63,933 nt of DNA from Allobosea sp. ASV33 (GTDB lineage: Bacteria; Pseudomonadota; Alphaproteobacteria; Rhizobiales; Beijerinckiaceae): NCBI RefSeq assembly GCF_016428755.1, contig NZ_JAELTI010000019.1, positions 1-63,933 of the forward strand, given 5' to 3'. Position numbers and translations under genes: made by a program. Shown piece by piece: positions 42,439 to 52,360 of the stretch; the stretch's first letter is position 1; each line of letters begins with the position of its first letter. Under the pieces are notes generated by a model. The model saw only the letters and a program-made list of their open reading frames with translations, was not told the origin of the DNA and searched no databases.

Positions 42439-42467
42439 GCCCCGCCTCCCAAGGCGGGGCTTTTTTT
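42439..42467 (+). terminator. Intrinsic terminator of the transporter gene
   Basis: GCCCCGCC (42,439-42,446) pairs with GGCGGGGC (42,453-42,460) around a six-base loop, followed by seven T. It lies 23 bp after the stop. Confidence 0.85.
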
Positions 42468-42549
42468 ATGGGCCCATCTCAGGCTTGCCCTCGCGCCGCG
42501 CGGCTGGTAACCGCTGCTTCGGTTTGGCCGCGAGGCCGAATGCGACGGC

Positions 42550-42624
42550 GCCGGCGTAGCACAGCGGTAGTGCAGCGGTTTTGTAAACCGAAGGTCGGGA
42601 GTTCGATCCTCTCCGCCGGCACCA
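42550..42624 (+). tRNA. tRNA-Thr (TGT)
   Basis: 75 nt. Acceptor GCCGGCG pairs with CGCCGGC; anticodon loop TTTGTAA gives TGT; CCA is encoded (ACCA end). Genes for tRNA-Tyr, an rlmB-like protein and tRNA-Thr lie together in many alphaproteobacteria. Confidence 0.95.
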
Positions 42625-42688
42625 TTTTCCGAAGGATCAGCCCGCACGAGCGCGCGGGCCTCTCACCCTGACATGTCGATCGACAGGT

Positions 42689-43177
42689 CTACGGCGCCGG
42701 CTTCGACGACGGCATCGAGATCACCTTGCCATCGGGCATGATGATGTCGCCAGGCTTCTGGCCGGCGGCGCAGTCACCCACGCGCTTCGCCTCGACGACC
42801 AGCTTGCGCTCGACCGGTCCGGCCTGCCCCGGCATGCCGCTGATCTTCGTCGTGCCTTCGGTGCGGACCGAGGTCTGGAAATCGCCGGTGATGACGCTGC
42901 TGCCAGATGCCTTGATCTGGCCGACGGTGCATTCCGTCTCGACGGCGTAGCCGGTGGCCGTCTTGGTGACCAGCATCTTCGAACAGGCACCGGCGGCGAG
43001 GCCACCGACGACCGACTGGTCGGTTCCCGCTCCGACGCATTGCTTGGCGAGGGTTTCGCCCTCATTGCCTACCGATTTCGTTTCCCAGAGGCCCGGCTTG
43101 CGCTGTGGAAGCTGCTGCTGCGCCACCGCGGGCAGCGCAACGAGGACACCGAGTGCGGCAATCAGCACGAGTTTCAT
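42689..43177 (-). CDS. Secreted DUF3617-like protein
   Basis: 162 residues from ATG 43177. Signal peptide MKLVLIAALGVLVALPAVAQ. The mature protein begins RKPGLWETK and contains Cys residues and TECTVGQIKASGSSVITGDF, matching DUF3617. Function unknown; probably periplasmic. Confidence 0.65.
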   Translation of the reverse strand: MKLVLIAALGVLVALPAVAQQQLPQRKPGLWETKSVGNEGETLAKQCVGAGTDQSVVGGLAAGACSKMLVTKTATGYAVETECTVGQIKASGSSVITGDFQTSVRTEGTTKISGMPGQAGPVERKLVVEAKRVGDCAAGQKPGDIIMPDGKVISMPSSKPAP

Positions 43178-43363
43178 GACGTCGCTCCAAGGGATTCGGA
43201 AGATGCCGAGACAAGACGCAGGCCAAGGCCAGAATGAGGCGGCGCGGATCGGCATCGGGGCTGCGATACCTGCAGGGCAACGCGATCTTGACAGAGCGAC
43301 CGCGGCAGGAACGTTTGAGGTGCCGGGCGGTTGATCAGTCAGCTCAAGCTTCTGGAGGCTTCG

Positions 43364-43654
43364 ATGAAGACCTTTGTACTCACGCTAGCGCTTTTGCTCC
43401 CTGCGGGACTCGCGACGGCGCAAACGCGCCCGTCGACCGTCTCGCGACCCTGCTCGGCGAGTCAGCGCGACGTCCAGGTGCACGGCGCCGTCGTGCTCGG
43501 AACCGGCGGATATACCTATGACCGCTTCGTCCGCGATCGCAGCTATTGCGAGATCGACGAAGACCAGGAAGCCGCTTTCGTGCCGAGCGGCGACAGCCAG
43601 GCCTGCTTCGTCGGTTATCGCTGCAAGAGCCGCTCCCGCCTTTTCGACAATTAA
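43364..43654 (+). CDS. Small secreted hypothetical protein
   Basis: 96 residues from ATG 43364, preceded by GGAGG. Signal peptide MKTFVLTLALLLPAGLATAQ. Mature part with four Cys residues (SRPCSAS, SYCEID, QACFVGYRC). No family recognised. Confidence 0.6.
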   Translation: MKTFVLTLALLLPAGLATAQTRPSTVSRPCSASQRDVQVHGAVVLGTGGYTYDRFVRDRSYCEIDEDQEAAFVPSGDSQACFVGYRCKSRSRLFDN

Positions 43655-43724
43655 GCCCGGGAACCTCGCAAGCACCCACACGTTGATCTGATGGGGCGAA
43701 ATCCCGGTTTCCAGGGAGGTTCGC

Positions 43725-44225
43725 ATGCGTCATCTTTTTCTCGTCGCGGCGTCAGCCGCACCACTGCTTCTGGCCGCTAGCTTGCCGGCTGCAGCCCAGC
43801 CTCATTTCGGTGGCGCCGGCTTCCGGCAGGGCGGCTTCCACGCGCGCGGCATCGGCGTGAGGCCTTTCGGAGCCCGGCCGGGATTTGGGGCCTACCGACA
43901 GGGCTGGCGCGGCGGCGGCTGGGGTTGGCGCCACGCCGGCTATTATCGCGGATACCGCGGCTATCCCTATTGGGGCACGGGCCTGGCGGCCGCAGCGACG
44001 CTCGGTGCGATCGCAGCCTATCCTTATGGGCCGGTCTATCCCGGCTATCCTGTTTATCCCGCCTATCCGGTTTATCCCGTCTACGGAGCCGTTCCGGCCG
44101 CCGAAGGCGGAATGTGCAGTACACGGGTCAAGACCTGCACGCTGTATGAGCCTGCGCCCATCGGCATCGGCTGCTCCTGCCGCGTGCCCGGCGGCAGCGC
44201 GCGGGGAACTGTCGTCGGTCCGTGA
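43725..44225 (+). CDS. Secreted Gly/Tyr/Pro-rich protein
   Basis: 166 residues. Signal peptide MRHLFLVAASAAPLLLAA. Then a Gly-Arg-rich segment, a hydrophobic TGLAAAATLGAIAAYPYG, a YPGYPVYPAYPVYPVYG repeat, and a C-terminal Cys-rich part (MCSTRVKTCTLYEP, GIGCSCRVPGG). Common in rhizobia; role unknown. Confidence 0.6.
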   Translation: MRHLFLVAASAAPLLLAASLPAAAQPHFGGAGFRQGGFHARGIGVRPFGARPGFGAYRQGWRGGGWGWRHAGYYRGYRGYPYWGTGLAAAATLGAIAAYPYGPVYPGYPVYPAYPVYPVYGAVPAAEGGMCSTRVKTCTLYEPAPIGIGCSCRVPGGSARGTVVGP

Positions 44226-44346
44226 CCTCAGCGCCTGTCGGCCCGCCATTCCGTGGCTGGCCGGCGGGCGCTATGATGAGTTAAATGTCCCGCCTGCGGT
44301 GCCGCACCAGCGCCCATAGATCTGATCGACCTTTACACGGACCGGA

Positions 44347-44781
44347 ATGGACGACCGGACACAACTCCTCACGCTCGCGGACCGTTGCGAGGCCTCGAGC
44401 AAGCCCGATCGTGAGCTCGATGCCGATATCTACGAGGCGCTCGGCTTCGTCGTTCGGCGCAAGCCGACGCGGCTGGTCAATCGTCGCACGCCGGCGGGCG
44501 GCATCTATCAGCACGGCTCGTTCTGGAAGACGCTCGGCACCGTCAGCGCCGATATCGACATCGCGGTGTCGCTGCTGCGGCAGAAGGCACCCGGCTGGAG
44601 CTGGAGCCTGCAATGCTTCGCAAATGACGAAGCGCTGGCGTTCCAAGCCCTCGTGGCCGATTGCTCCGGTCAGGGTGTCGTCGGTTCGCTCGCGCTCTGC
44701 GCCGCCATGCTGCGCGCGCTCGCGCGTCGCGAGCCGGCTTCATCCGCAGCGCCGACGGAGCCGGGCCTCACGGAAACTTGA
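44347..44781 (+). CDS. Hypothetical protein
   Basis: 144 residues, MDDRTQLLTLADRCEASSKPDRELDADI. The start resembles small rhizobial and phage-like proteins with an alpha helix followed by YEALGFVVRRKPTRL. The C-terminal part LALCAAMLRALARR is helical. Function unknown. Confidence 0.5.
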   Translation: MDDRTQLLTLADRCEASSKPDRELDADIYEALGFVVRRKPTRLVNRRTPAGGIYQHGSFWKTLGTVSADIDIAVSLLRQKAPGWSWSLQCFANDEALAFQALVADCSGQGVVGSLALCAAMLRALARREPASSAAPTEPGLTET

Positions 44782-44857
44782 CCTGCCGGCTGTCCCGCAC
44801 GGTTGAATGCCGCCGGGCCGCCGCTAGTCTGCCTGCGATCCCAGGGAGAACAGCTAC

Positions 44858-45841
44858 ATGCAGGACACAGATTTCACGCGCCGTGCCGCTCTGGTCGGCG
44901 CCGGTGCTTTCGTTGCCGCTGCAACACTCGATCTGCCCGGTTTCAGCCAGGCCCATGCTCAAGGAGTTCCCGTGAATCAGGCTCCCGGTTTCTACCGCTA
45001 CAAGATCGGCGACGTCACCCTGACGGCGCTCAATGACGGCTTCGGCAAGCGCCCGCTCGAAGGCTTTGTCCGCAATGCCGAGCTCGCCGACGTCAAGAAG
45101 GCGATGGCGGAGGCGTTCCTGCCGCAGGACGCGCTCAACATCACCTTCACGACGCTGGCCATCCAGCATGGCGGCAAGCTCACCTTGATCGACACCGGCA
45201 ACGGCGATTCGGGCGCACCGACCTCCGGCACCTGGATGGCGAATTTCAAGGCGGCTGGCTTCGATCCGAAGGACGTCTCCAGCGTCGTGTTCAGCCATTT
45301 CCATGGCGACCACATCAACGGCTTCCGGCTGAAGGATGGCACGGCCGTCTTCCCCAATGCCGAGGTGATGGTCCCGGCGGCCGAATGGGCCTTCTGGATG
45401 GACGATGCCAAGATGAACGCTGCGCCCGAGGCTATGAAGGGCGCCTTCGCCGGCGTGCGCCGCGTCTTCGGACCGGTCGCCAAGGATGTGAAGCAGTTCG
45501 AGCCCGGCAAGGAACTCCTGCCCGGCCTGACGCCGATCGCGGCCCCCGGCCATACGCCCGGCCACACCGTCTTCGCGCTGACCTCGGGCAACGGCAAGAT
45601 GATGATCATGTCCGACACGACCAATCATCCGGCCCTGTTCGTGCGCAATCCCGACTGGTCGGCCGTCTTCGATATGGACGGCCCGCAGGCGGCGGCGACG
45701 CGGCGCAAGCTCCTCGACATGGTCTCGGCCGAGCGGATGCAGGTCGCGTTCTACCATGCGCCCTTCCCGGCGACCGGCTTCATCGCCAAGGACGGCAACG
45801 GCTTCGAGATGGTGCCGGTGCAGTGGAGCGCCGCTCTCTGA
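44858..45841 (+). CDS. Tat-exported MBL-fold metallo-hydrolase
   Basis: 327 residues. Twin-arginine signal (TRRAALVGAGAFVAAATL). Metal motif HFHGDHINGF with later His and Asp (APGHTPGHT, SDTTNH, YHAPFPATGF). The beta-lactamase fold is clear; it probably hydrolyses a lactone or ester in the periplasm. ATG 44858. Confidence 0.8.
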   Translation: MQDTDFTRRAALVGAGAFVAAATLDLPGFSQAHAQGVPVNQAPGFYRYKIGDVTLTALNDGFGKRPLEGFVRNAELADVKKAMAEAFLPQDALNITFTTLAIQHGGKLTLIDTGNGDSGAPTSGTWMANFKAAGFDPKDVSSVVFSHFHGDHINGFRLKDGTAVFPNAEVMVPAAEWAFWMDDAKMNAAPEAMKGAFAGVRRVFGPVAKDVKQFEPGKELLPGLTPIAAPGHTPGHTVFALTSGNGKMMIMSDTTNHPALFVRNPDWSAVFDMDGPQAAATRRKLLDMVSAERMQVAFYHAPFPATGFIAKDGNGFEMVPVQWSAAL

Positions 45842-45992
45842 GACTCGTCCCTTTTCGTTTCATATCGAGGCCGGGCGAAAGCCCGGCTTTTTCCGTCATC
45901 GGGACTTTGTTGCCGCCATGGCCTCGCGGCCGGGCGTCCTGGCGTGTTAAGCCTGCCCCGATGCCGCAGGGCCTGCCGTTTCAGGACACGCT

Positions 45993-46766
45993 ATGACCGA
46001 ACGATTCGGCGCGATCTCCTTCGTCGCCAGCGAAACCCCTGAAGCGCAGGCGGCGCTCGAGAAGCTCGTCGAGCGTTACGGCAATGCCGATCCGGCCAAG
46101 GCCGAGGTCGTGGTCGCGCTCGGCGGCGATGGCCTGATGCTCCAGACGCTGCATCGCTTCCTGGGGACCGGCAAGCCGATCTACGGCATGAATCGCGGCT
46201 CGGTCGGCTTCCTGATGAACGAGTTCAAGGAGCGCGGCCTGACCAAGCGGCTGGACGCAGCTCAGCGCAGCATCGTGCATCCGCTGTCGATGGAGGCCAT
46301 CGACCGCAACGGCGCGACCGTGCAGGCCAAGGCGATTAACGAGGTCTCGCTGCTGCGCCGCTCCTATCAGGCTGCGAAGCTGCGCATTTCGGTCGACGGT
46401 CAGGTGCGCCTGTCCGAGCTGATCGCCGACGGCCTGCTGCTGGCGACGCCCGCCGGCTCGACCGCCTATAACCTCTCGGCCAACGGCCCGATCCTGCCGC
46501 TCGACGCGCCGCTTCTGGCGCTGACGCCGATCTCGGCCTTCCGGCCGCGGCGCTGGCGCGGCGCCCTGCTGCCCGACCATGCCAAGGTCTTCATCGAGGT
46601 GCTGGAAGCCGAGAAGCGCCCTGTCAGCGCCGTCGCCGATCACACGCAGATCGACGAGGTCAGCTCCGTCTCGATCGAGATCGACCGCAGCGTCGACCTC
46701 GTCATGATGCACGACCCCGGCCATAGCCTGGACGAGCGCATCCTGCGCGAGCAGTTCGGCTACTGA
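45993..46766 (+). CDS. nadK: NAD kinase
   Basis: 257 residues. [13 protein letters not shown] (Gly-Gly-Asp motif), [32 protein letters not shown] and a C-terminal ITVDR-like region are typical. It makes NADP from NAD and ATP. ATG at 45993. Confidence 0.9.
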   Translation: MTERFGAISFVASETPEAQAALEKLVERYGNADPAKAEVVVALGGDGLMLQTLHRFLGTGKPIYGMNRGSVGFLMNEFKERGLTKRLDAAQRSIVHPLSMEAIDRNGATVQAKAINEVSLLRRSYQAAKLRISVDGQVRLSELIADGLLLATPAGSTAYNLSANGPILPLDAPLLALTPISAFRPRRWRGALLPDHAKVFIEVLEAEKRPVSAVADHTQIDEVSSVSIEIDRSVDLVMMHDPGHSLDERILREQFGY

Positions 46767-46818
46767 GCCTTCAACCCTGATGACGAGGCCCCGGAACGAC
46801 CAGTCCGGGAACCGCGCC

Positions 46819-46914
46819 GTCATTCCGGACAAGCCGCGATAGCGGCGCCGATCCGGAATCCATCGAAGGGTTCCAGCGCTCTACGATGGCTTCCGGGTCA
46901 AGCCCGGAATGACC
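46819..46914. repeat. Intergenic palindromic element E
   Basis: Starts GTCATTCCGGAC and ends with its partner GTCAAGCCCGGAATGAC. About 96 bp, imperfect palindrome. Similar ends occur at the other elements (51,061; 53,389; 55,741; 57,849; 62,561). Confidence 0.7.
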
Positions 46915-46952
46915 GCGCAGTGCTTCAGCTTATCGAATCCCGATAGCGCCGC

Positions 46953-48167
46953 TCAGGCAGCGTCGCGCAGATCGCTCTCGGCGAGCTCGATCAGGAAGGC
47001 CGGATCGGCTTCGACGAGCAGCGCCAGCGCGGCGTCGTCGGCCAGCGAATCCGCGAGATTGCGGGCCTCCTCGCGGGCGGCCTCCGCATCCATGCGGCGC
47101 AGCATCGCCATCAGTCCGTCGGCCTCCGGCCCCTCGCGGGTTTCGCAGGCGATCAGGACTGCACGCAACAGCCCGCGATCGATGCCCTGGCGAACGCTGC
47201 CCCGGTCGAAACCACGCGCGTTGAGCGCGAGGATGGCGGCCGTGAAAGCGGGTTCCAGCGCAGCCGAGAGCCCCGCCTTGCGGCAGAGCGCCTTTAGCCC
47301 GGCACCCCGCTTGTCGCGCAGCAGCGCCGCGACCCGCTGCTCCGGCAAGCCCGACAGGGCGACGAAGGCCGCCTCGGCCAGGGCCGGCTCGCCACTCAGC
47401 AGCGAGCGCAGCATCAGCCCGGGCGTCAAGCGGCCGGTGACCCTGAGAACCTCGACGATCGCGGGCGCATCGCTAACCTCGCCGCCGGCCGCGAGCGCGA
47501 CCGCGACCCGCTCCGTCGATTCGCGCGCCAGCCGCGCGCTACGCTCCGGCGTCAACCAGCCGCAACCGGCCACGAAGCTTGCCAGCGTATCGGAGACTCT
47601 GGCGGCGATCGCCTGGCGCAATCCACCCGGCAGATCGGCACGTTCGAGCAGGGCTTCCCGCAAGGTGCCGCTGTCGCCGTGCCGCTCGATCATGCGTTCC
47701 AGCGAGAACTCGGGAATTTCGGCGGTGCGGTTGCCCGCGAGCGTGACGAGCGCCTCCTCGCAGCCGACTTCGGCCAGCGCCGCGCAGACGCTCAACGGCA
47801 GGCAGCGGCGCATGGCGATCGCTTTCTGGGCGAGGGTATCGCCGATCGCCGCGGCATCGACCAGATCGGCCTCGGTCAGCACCGGCGAATGCGCCAGGAC
47901 GAGCGCCGCGACATCGCTCTGCTCGGCGATCAGGCTCAGCGCGAGATTGCGCGGCGTGCGCATCGACGGCGCCACCTCCTCGGCGATCGCACGGCGCACC
48001 AAGGGCGAGGGATCGTCGATCAAGGCCATCAGCGCGGTCTCGGCCTCGTGCTTGTCCTCGTCGGACATCTCCGAGCGCAGATAGGCCCCCGCCAAAGCCG
48101 CGGCGCCGCTCGCGCGCGCCTCCGCCGGTGCGGTCCGGGCCCAAAGCAGGAAGCGACGAACGATCAT
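46953..48167 (-). CDS. DUF2336 domain protein
   Basis: 404 residues of helical repeats (HEAT-like): ETALMALIDDPSPLVRRAIAE, AALVLAHSPVLTEADLVD, LVTLAGNRTAEIPEFSLERMIERHGD. DUF2336 is nearly restricted to alphaproteobacteria. ATGA overlap with the lytic transglycosylase suggests one transcript. Role unknown. Confidence 0.75.
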   Translation of the reverse strand: MIVRRFLLWARTAPAEARASGAAALAGAYLRSEMSDEDKHEAETALMALIDDPSPLVRRAIAEEVAPSMRTPRNLALSLIAEQSDVAALVLAHSPVLTEADLVDAAAIGDTLAQKAIAMRRCLPLSVCAALAEVGCEEALVTLAGNRTAEIPEFSLERMIERHGDSGTLREALLERADLPGGLRQAIAARVSDTLASFVAGCGWLTPERSARLARESTERVAVALAAGGEVSDAPAIVEVLRVTGRLTPGLMLRSLLSGEPALAEAAFVALSGLPEQRVAALLRDKRGAGLKALCRKAGLSAALEPAFTAAILALNARGFDRGSVRQGIDRGLLRAVLIACETREGPEADGLMAMLRRMDAEAAREEARNLADSLADDAALALLVEADPAFLIELAESDLRDAA

Positions 48168-49243
48168 GCCCCGCTCCGCTGGATCATGAAGGAAGACAGG
48201 TCGAGCGGTCCGCTGCGCCGTTTACCGGCCGGCTGCGACGTCGCGACGCTGGGCTGGGACAGATCGCTCGGCCGCGATGGCGGCAGCGGCGCGCTGACGG
48301 CCTTGGCCGCGGCGCCGGTCGCGGCACCGATCGCAACCGGGTTTGCATCGGACATCGTTTCGCCCTGGCCGGAACGCGGGAAATAGCGCTCGCCACCTTC
48401 GAGCGAGGCCATGCGCGTGCCGCCTCGGGGCGGAGTCGTCCAGAGATTGGCGACGGCCTTCGAGACCGGATCCCGTGAGCCATTGGTCGAGAACAGCCCG
48501 ACCAGCCCCTTGGCCCGCCCCTCGCGCAAGCCGGCGGCAACCTCGGCGACCGGAACGTCGCCCTGCGCCTGCACCGCCTGCGGGTTCTGCGTCACATTGG
48601 CCGCGACCTGGGTGCTGGCATGGCTTGCCGCCAGCACGCCATAGACCTCCTGCACGCTGCGGGCGCGGCCGGCCTTGTCGTAGAAGATCGAGCGGTTGGC
48701 CGATGCCGCATCCGGAAAGTCTCGCGCCGCGACGCGATTGGGGTCGTTGGCGGCCGCGCGGATCAGGTCGGACGCGCCACGCGCGCCCAGCACATGCGCC
48801 ATATAGAGCTCGCCGGCCTGCGGCTGCCGGCCGAGGCTCGACGCGAGTTGATCGCGATTCTTCTGGGTCAGCGCACCGGCCATCACCGCCGCGACCTGCG
48901 GATCGTTGCGCAATTGCAGGATCTTTTCGCGCGCCGCCGGATCGGAGACGCTGAGGCGCCCGCCGCTCTCGCTGATCGCATCGGCATATTGCGAGAGACC
49001 CTGCTTCGGCCCCTCCTGCTTAACCATGGAAAGCCAGGTCTGCTCGATGAACTGGAAGAGCCCCGTGGCGCTCGATGTGCTCGCCTTCGCCGTCGGCTCC
49101 AGAGACGATTCCCGCTGCGCCGTCTTGAGCAGATAGTCGAACCCCGCCCCCGTCCGCTCCGCGCCCTGGCGGATGGCGCTGACGACCGGGCTCGCTGGCT
49201 GCGTTTCGCGGCTCTGGCTCTGCGGCGTGATGAAGAGGAACAT
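48164..49243 (-). CDS. Lytic transglycosylase-like protein
   Basis: 359 residues. SLT-type region at about 35-115 (FDYLLKTAQRESSLEPTAKA with the catalytic Glu, SATGLFQFIEQTWLSM). The C-terminus is Gly/Pro/Ser-rich. It may cut peptidoglycan. Overlaps the DUF2336 start. Confidence 0.75.
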   Translation of the reverse strand: MFLFITPQSQSRETQPASPVVSAIRQGAERTGAGFDYLLKTAQRESSLEPTAKASTSSATGLFQFIEQTWLSMVKQEGPKQGLSQYADAISESGGRLSVSDPAAREKILQLRNDPQVAAVMAGALTQKNRDQLASSLGRQPQAGELYMAHVLGARGASDLIRAAANDPNRVAARDFPDAASANRSIFYDKAGRARSVQEVYGVLAASHASTQVAANVTQNPQAVQAQGDVPVAEVAAGLREGRAKGLVGLFSTNGSRDPVSKAVANLWTTPPRGGTRMASLEGGERYFPRSGQGETMSDANPVAIGAATGAAAKAVSAPLPPSRPSDLSQPSVATSQPAGKRRSGPLDLSSFMIQRSGA

Positions 49244-49432
49244 CGAGACCTTCGGCGGCGGCCCGCGCGCATTGCGAGGGCACCGTCGAAAATTGCTCCA
49301 TTATGGTAAGCGAACCGTTAAGATCGGCCCCGTCCGGGAGGCCTCCGCGCTTTCCGCTTCCCTCCCGGCGGAGGTCACTCTACGACTTCTGGTTCCGGCT
49401 CAGCGGCCGGCGTGAAGAAGGCGGAGGCGTCT

Positions 49433-49930
49433 ATGGCGGATGTGGTGCGTCACAAGCGTGGCGGGATCTATTTCGAGGATTTCCAGGTCGGCGCGGTCAT
49501 CGAGCACGGCCTGACCCGCACCGTCACGCAGATGGACAACATGCTGTTCTCCAACATGACGCTGAACCCGCAACCCCTTCATATCGATGCGCATTTCTGC
49601 GCGACCGAGACCGAATGGGGCAAGCCGCTGATGAACTCGCTGTTCACGCTCGGCCTGATGATCGGCATTTCCGTCAACGACACCACGGTCGGTACCACCA
49701 TCGGCAATCTCGGCATGACCGATGTCCTCTTTCCCGCCCCGCTCTTCGAGGGCGACACGGTGAATTGCACCACCGAGATCGCCGCCAAGCGCGAGTCGCG
49801 CTCGCGGCCCGATGCCGGCATCGTCGAGTTCGTGCACAAGGCCTATAAGCAGGACGGGACGCTGGTCGCCCAATGCCGCCGCCAGGCCTTCATGCGTAAG
49901 CGCCCGGCCCCCGCCACGGTCGCGGTCTGA
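49433..49930 (+). CDS. MaoC-family dehydratase
   Basis: 165 residues. Hot-dog fold: YFEDFQVGAVIEHGLTRTVT, NPQPLHIDAHFCATE and LGMTDVLFPAPLFEGDTV. Probably hydrates an enoyl-CoA. Followed 6 bp later by the CoA lyase gene; likely an operon. Confidence 0.8.
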   Translation: MADVVRHKRGGIYFEDFQVGAVIEHGLTRTVTQMDNMLFSNMTLNPQPLHIDAHFCATETEWGKPLMNSLFTLGLMIGISVNDTTVGTTIGNLGMTDVLFPAPLFEGDTVNCTTEIAAKRESRSRPDAGIVEFVHKAYKQDGTLVAQCRRQAFMRKRPAPATVAV

Positions 49931-49935
49931 CGCCG

Positions 49936-50814
49936 ATGCGCTCGCTCCTGTTCGTGCCGGGCGACAGCCCGAAGAAGCAGCAGAAAGGCTTGGAAAGCGG
50001 CGCCGATGCGCTGATCCTGGACCTTGAGGATTCCGTCGCGCTCGACAGCAAGCCGCAGGCGCGCGAGATCACCCGCGCCTTCCTCGAATCCGCCCGCGCC
50101 CTGCAAAAGCGCCCGCTCCTGATCGTGCGCATCAACGCGTTGTCGACCGGCATGAGCGACGCCGATCTCGACGCGGTCATGCCCGGTGCGCCGGATGCGA
50201 TCATGCTGCCGAAATCGGAGGGCGGCACCGATGTCGGACACCTCGCCGCCAAGATCGCGGTGCGCGAGGCCGAATGCGACCTGCCGGACGGAACCACACG
50301 CATCCTCCCGATCGGCACCGAGACCGGCAAGGCCATCTTCGGGCTCGGCAGCTACAGCCGCTCCTCGCATCGCCTGATGGCGCTGACCTGGGGCGCAGAA
50401 GACCTCTCGGCCGATCTCGGCGCCGAGACCAACCGGCTCGAGGACGGCTCCTATGCCGATCCCTATCGCCTCGCCCGCGCGCTGACGCTCTTCGCGGCGA
50501 CGGCGGCGCAGGTCGATGCGATCGACACCGTCTTCACCAATTTCCGCGACGATGCCGGCTTCCGCGCCGAATGCCTCGCATCGCGCCGCGACGGCTTCAC
50601 CGGCAAGATGGCGATCCACCCGGCGCAGGTCCCCGTCATCAACGAGATCTTCGCACCCTCGCCGGCGGCCTTGGCCAAAGCGGAGCAGATCATCGCGTTG
50701 TTCGAGGCCAATCCCGGCGCCGGCGTCATCGGGCTCGATGGCGAAATGCTGGATCGTCCCCATCTGATCAAGGCACAGCGGCTCGTCGCACGGGCTCGCA
50801 GACTGGCTGAATGA
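49936..50814 (+). CDS. HpcH/HpaI aldolase / CitE-like CoA ester lyase
   Basis: 292 residues. MRSLLFVPGDSPKKQQKGLESGADALILDLEDSV is typical, with Glu and Asp metal ligands and GFTGKMAIHPAQVPVIN at the end. It likely cleaves a (methyl)malyl- or citramalyl-type CoA ester; substrate unknown. Confidence 0.8.
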   Translation: MRSLLFVPGDSPKKQQKGLESGADALILDLEDSVALDSKPQAREITRAFLESARALQKRPLLIVRINALSTGMSDADLDAVMPGAPDAIMLPKSEGGTDVGHLAAKIAVREAECDLPDGTTRILPIGTETGKAIFGLGSYSRSSHRLMALTWGAEDLSADLGAETNRLEDGSYADPYRLARALTLFAATAAQVDAIDTVFTNFRDDAGFRAECLASRRDGFTGKMAIHPAQVPVINEIFAPSPAALAKAEQIIALFEANPGAGVIGLDGEMLDRPHLIKAQRLVARARRLAE

Positions 50815-50833
50815 ACCGCCGGAGGCGATTCGA

Positions 50834-51046
50834 ATGACTCAGGTTTTCGAGGTTTCAGGGATGCATTGCGGCGGCTGCGCCTCGCGCGTCCAGCGCGCCG
50901 CGACGGCGCTCGCTCCCGGCGCGACCGTGACGCTCGATCCGCCGCGCTTGACCTTGCCGGAGGGCGCAAAGCTCGACACGGAGACGATCAACAAGGCGCT
51001 GTCGGAATTCGGGGAATACAGCGCCAAGCCGCTGGCGCAGGGCTGA
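50834..51046 (+). CDS. Heavy-metal-associated domain protein
   Basis: 70 residues, MTQVFEVSGMHCGGCASRV with the GMxCxxC metal site. Copper chaperone-like. 19 bp after the lyase gene. Confidence 0.75.
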   Translation: MTQVFEVSGMHCGGCASRVQRAATALAPGATVTLDPPRLTLPEGAKLDTETINKALSEFGEYSAKPLAQG

Positions 51047-51060
51047 CGCTGCTCATAGGG

Positions 51061-51164
51061 CGTCATGCTCGGGCTTGACCCGAGCATCTCCTGCCGAAAG
51101 GGGCTCCGGCGCCTATCCGTCTTGAGATTTTCGGGTCTACGCTACGCTCCGCCCGAGAAGGACG
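51061..51164. repeat. Intergenic palindromic element A
   Basis: Begins GTCATGCTCGGGCTTGACCC and ends CGCCCGAGAAGGACG. Same family as elements B and C. Confidence 0.7.
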
Positions 51165-51180
51165 CCTGTGCGATGCGGCC

Positions 51181-51786
51181 CTAACCGCCGGCCGGACGCG
51201 TGATCGAGAACAGGCTCGTCACCTCGGCATAGTCGGCATAGCCGCAGCGCGCGATCGGGTTGGCGCCGGCCGTGTCGAAGCGCCCATCCTTGACGAAGGC
51301 GTCGTCGATGAAGGTGCCGACGACTTGCCCCAGCACCATCCAGCGCGGCACTGCCTGACCGTCGAGATCGTGCAATTGCTGGATCGAGAGCAGCTTGCAT
51401 TCGAGCGCGGCCGGCGTGCCGGTGACGCGCGGCGGCTTGACGAAGCGCGACGGCGCCATTTCCAGCCCCGCATGCGGATACTCGCTCTCGCCCCGCGGCA
51501 GCGGCGCCGAGGTCAGGTTCATCGGATGCGCCAGCGCCTTGGTCACCAGCGAACAGGTGAACTCGCCGGTCTCCTCGATGAAGGCGACCGCGTCCTTCTT
51601 GTTCTCCGAGGAGAACATCACGATGTTCGGCCGCGACGAGATCGCGTTGAAGAAGCTGTAGGGCGAGAGATTGACCTCGCCCTTGGCGCTCAGCGCCGTG
51701 ATCCAGCCGATCGGCCGCGGCGCGACGATCGCCTTGAATGGATCATGCGCGAAGCCGAGATCGTCTTGCGTGGCCGAATAGATCAT
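51181..51786 (-). CDS. Flavin reductase family protein
   Basis: 201 residues. PRPIGWITALSAKGEVNLSP and YSFFNAISSRPNIVMFSSE match the FMN-binding split barrel. It probably reduces FMN or acts as an oxidoreductase. It overlaps no gene but is 4 bp from the nitroreductase gene. Confidence 0.8.
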   Translation of the reverse strand: MIYSATQDDLGFAHDPFKAIVAPRPIGWITALSAKGEVNLSPYSFFNAISSRPNIVMFSSENKKDAVAFIEETGEFTCSLVTKALAHPMNLTSAPLPRGESEYPHAGLEMAPSRFVKPPRVTGTPAALECKLLSIQQLHDLDGQAVPRWMVLGQVVGTFIDDAFVKDGRFDTAGANPIARCGYADYAEVTSLFSITRPAGG

Positions 51787-51790
51787 CGGA

Positions 51791-52360
51791 TCAGGCCCCG
51801 TAATAGCTGACGATATCGGCCATCACCGGCCGGTCGCGATCGGTGATCGGCGCGGTCGGCGTGCCCAGATGCACGAAGCCGGCCATCCGTTCGTCCTCGG
51901 CCAGCCCGAACGCGCTCAGGACCTCCCGATCGAACGAGAACCAGTTGGTCAGCCAGGAGCCGGCATAGCCCATGGCATAGGCGGCGACGAGCATGTTCAT
52001 GCAGACCGCGCCGGCCGAAAGCTCCTGCTCCCAGAGCGGGATCTTGGCGTGCTGGCGCGCCCGCGAGACCACGGCGACGATCACCGGCGCGTGCAGCAGG
52101 CGCTTGCGCTCGAATTCGACCTGATCGTCGCTGGCCTGCGGATTCTTCTCGCGGAAGACGCGCGCGACGATGTCCGCCGCCTCCTCGCGGGCTGCGCCCT
52201 TGAAGACGATGAAGCGCCAGGGCGCGAGCTTGCCATGATCCGGCACGCGCGCAGCGATGGCGAGCAACTCGTCGAGCTGGGCGCCGTCGGGGCCGGGCGC
52301 CGTGAGGAACTGCGGCGGCACGGAGCGACGCAGCTTGAGCAGAGAGAGCGTATCGGTCAT
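51791..52360 (-). CDS. Nitroreductase family protein (YdjA-like)
   Basis: 189 residues. LLKLRRSVPPQFLTAPGP, ARVPDHGKLAPWRFIVF, GAVCMNMLVAAYAMGYAGSW and a C-terminal PITDRDRP. FMN-dependent reductase. Likely operon with the flavin reductase. Confidence 0.8.
   Translation of the reverse strand: MTDTLSLLKLRRSVPPQFLTAPGPDGAQLDELLAIAARVPDHGKLAPWRFIVFKGAAREEAADIVARVFREKNPQASDDQVEFERKRLLHAPVIVAVVSRARQHAKIPLWEQELSAGAVCMNMLVAAYAMGYAGSWLTNWFSFDREVLSAFGLAEDERMAGFVHLGTPTAPITDRDRPVMADIVSYYGA

Noticed and set aside
40770..42647. 625-codon minus-strand ORF
   Set aside because: Runs antisense to a clear MFS transporter and through tRNA-Thr.
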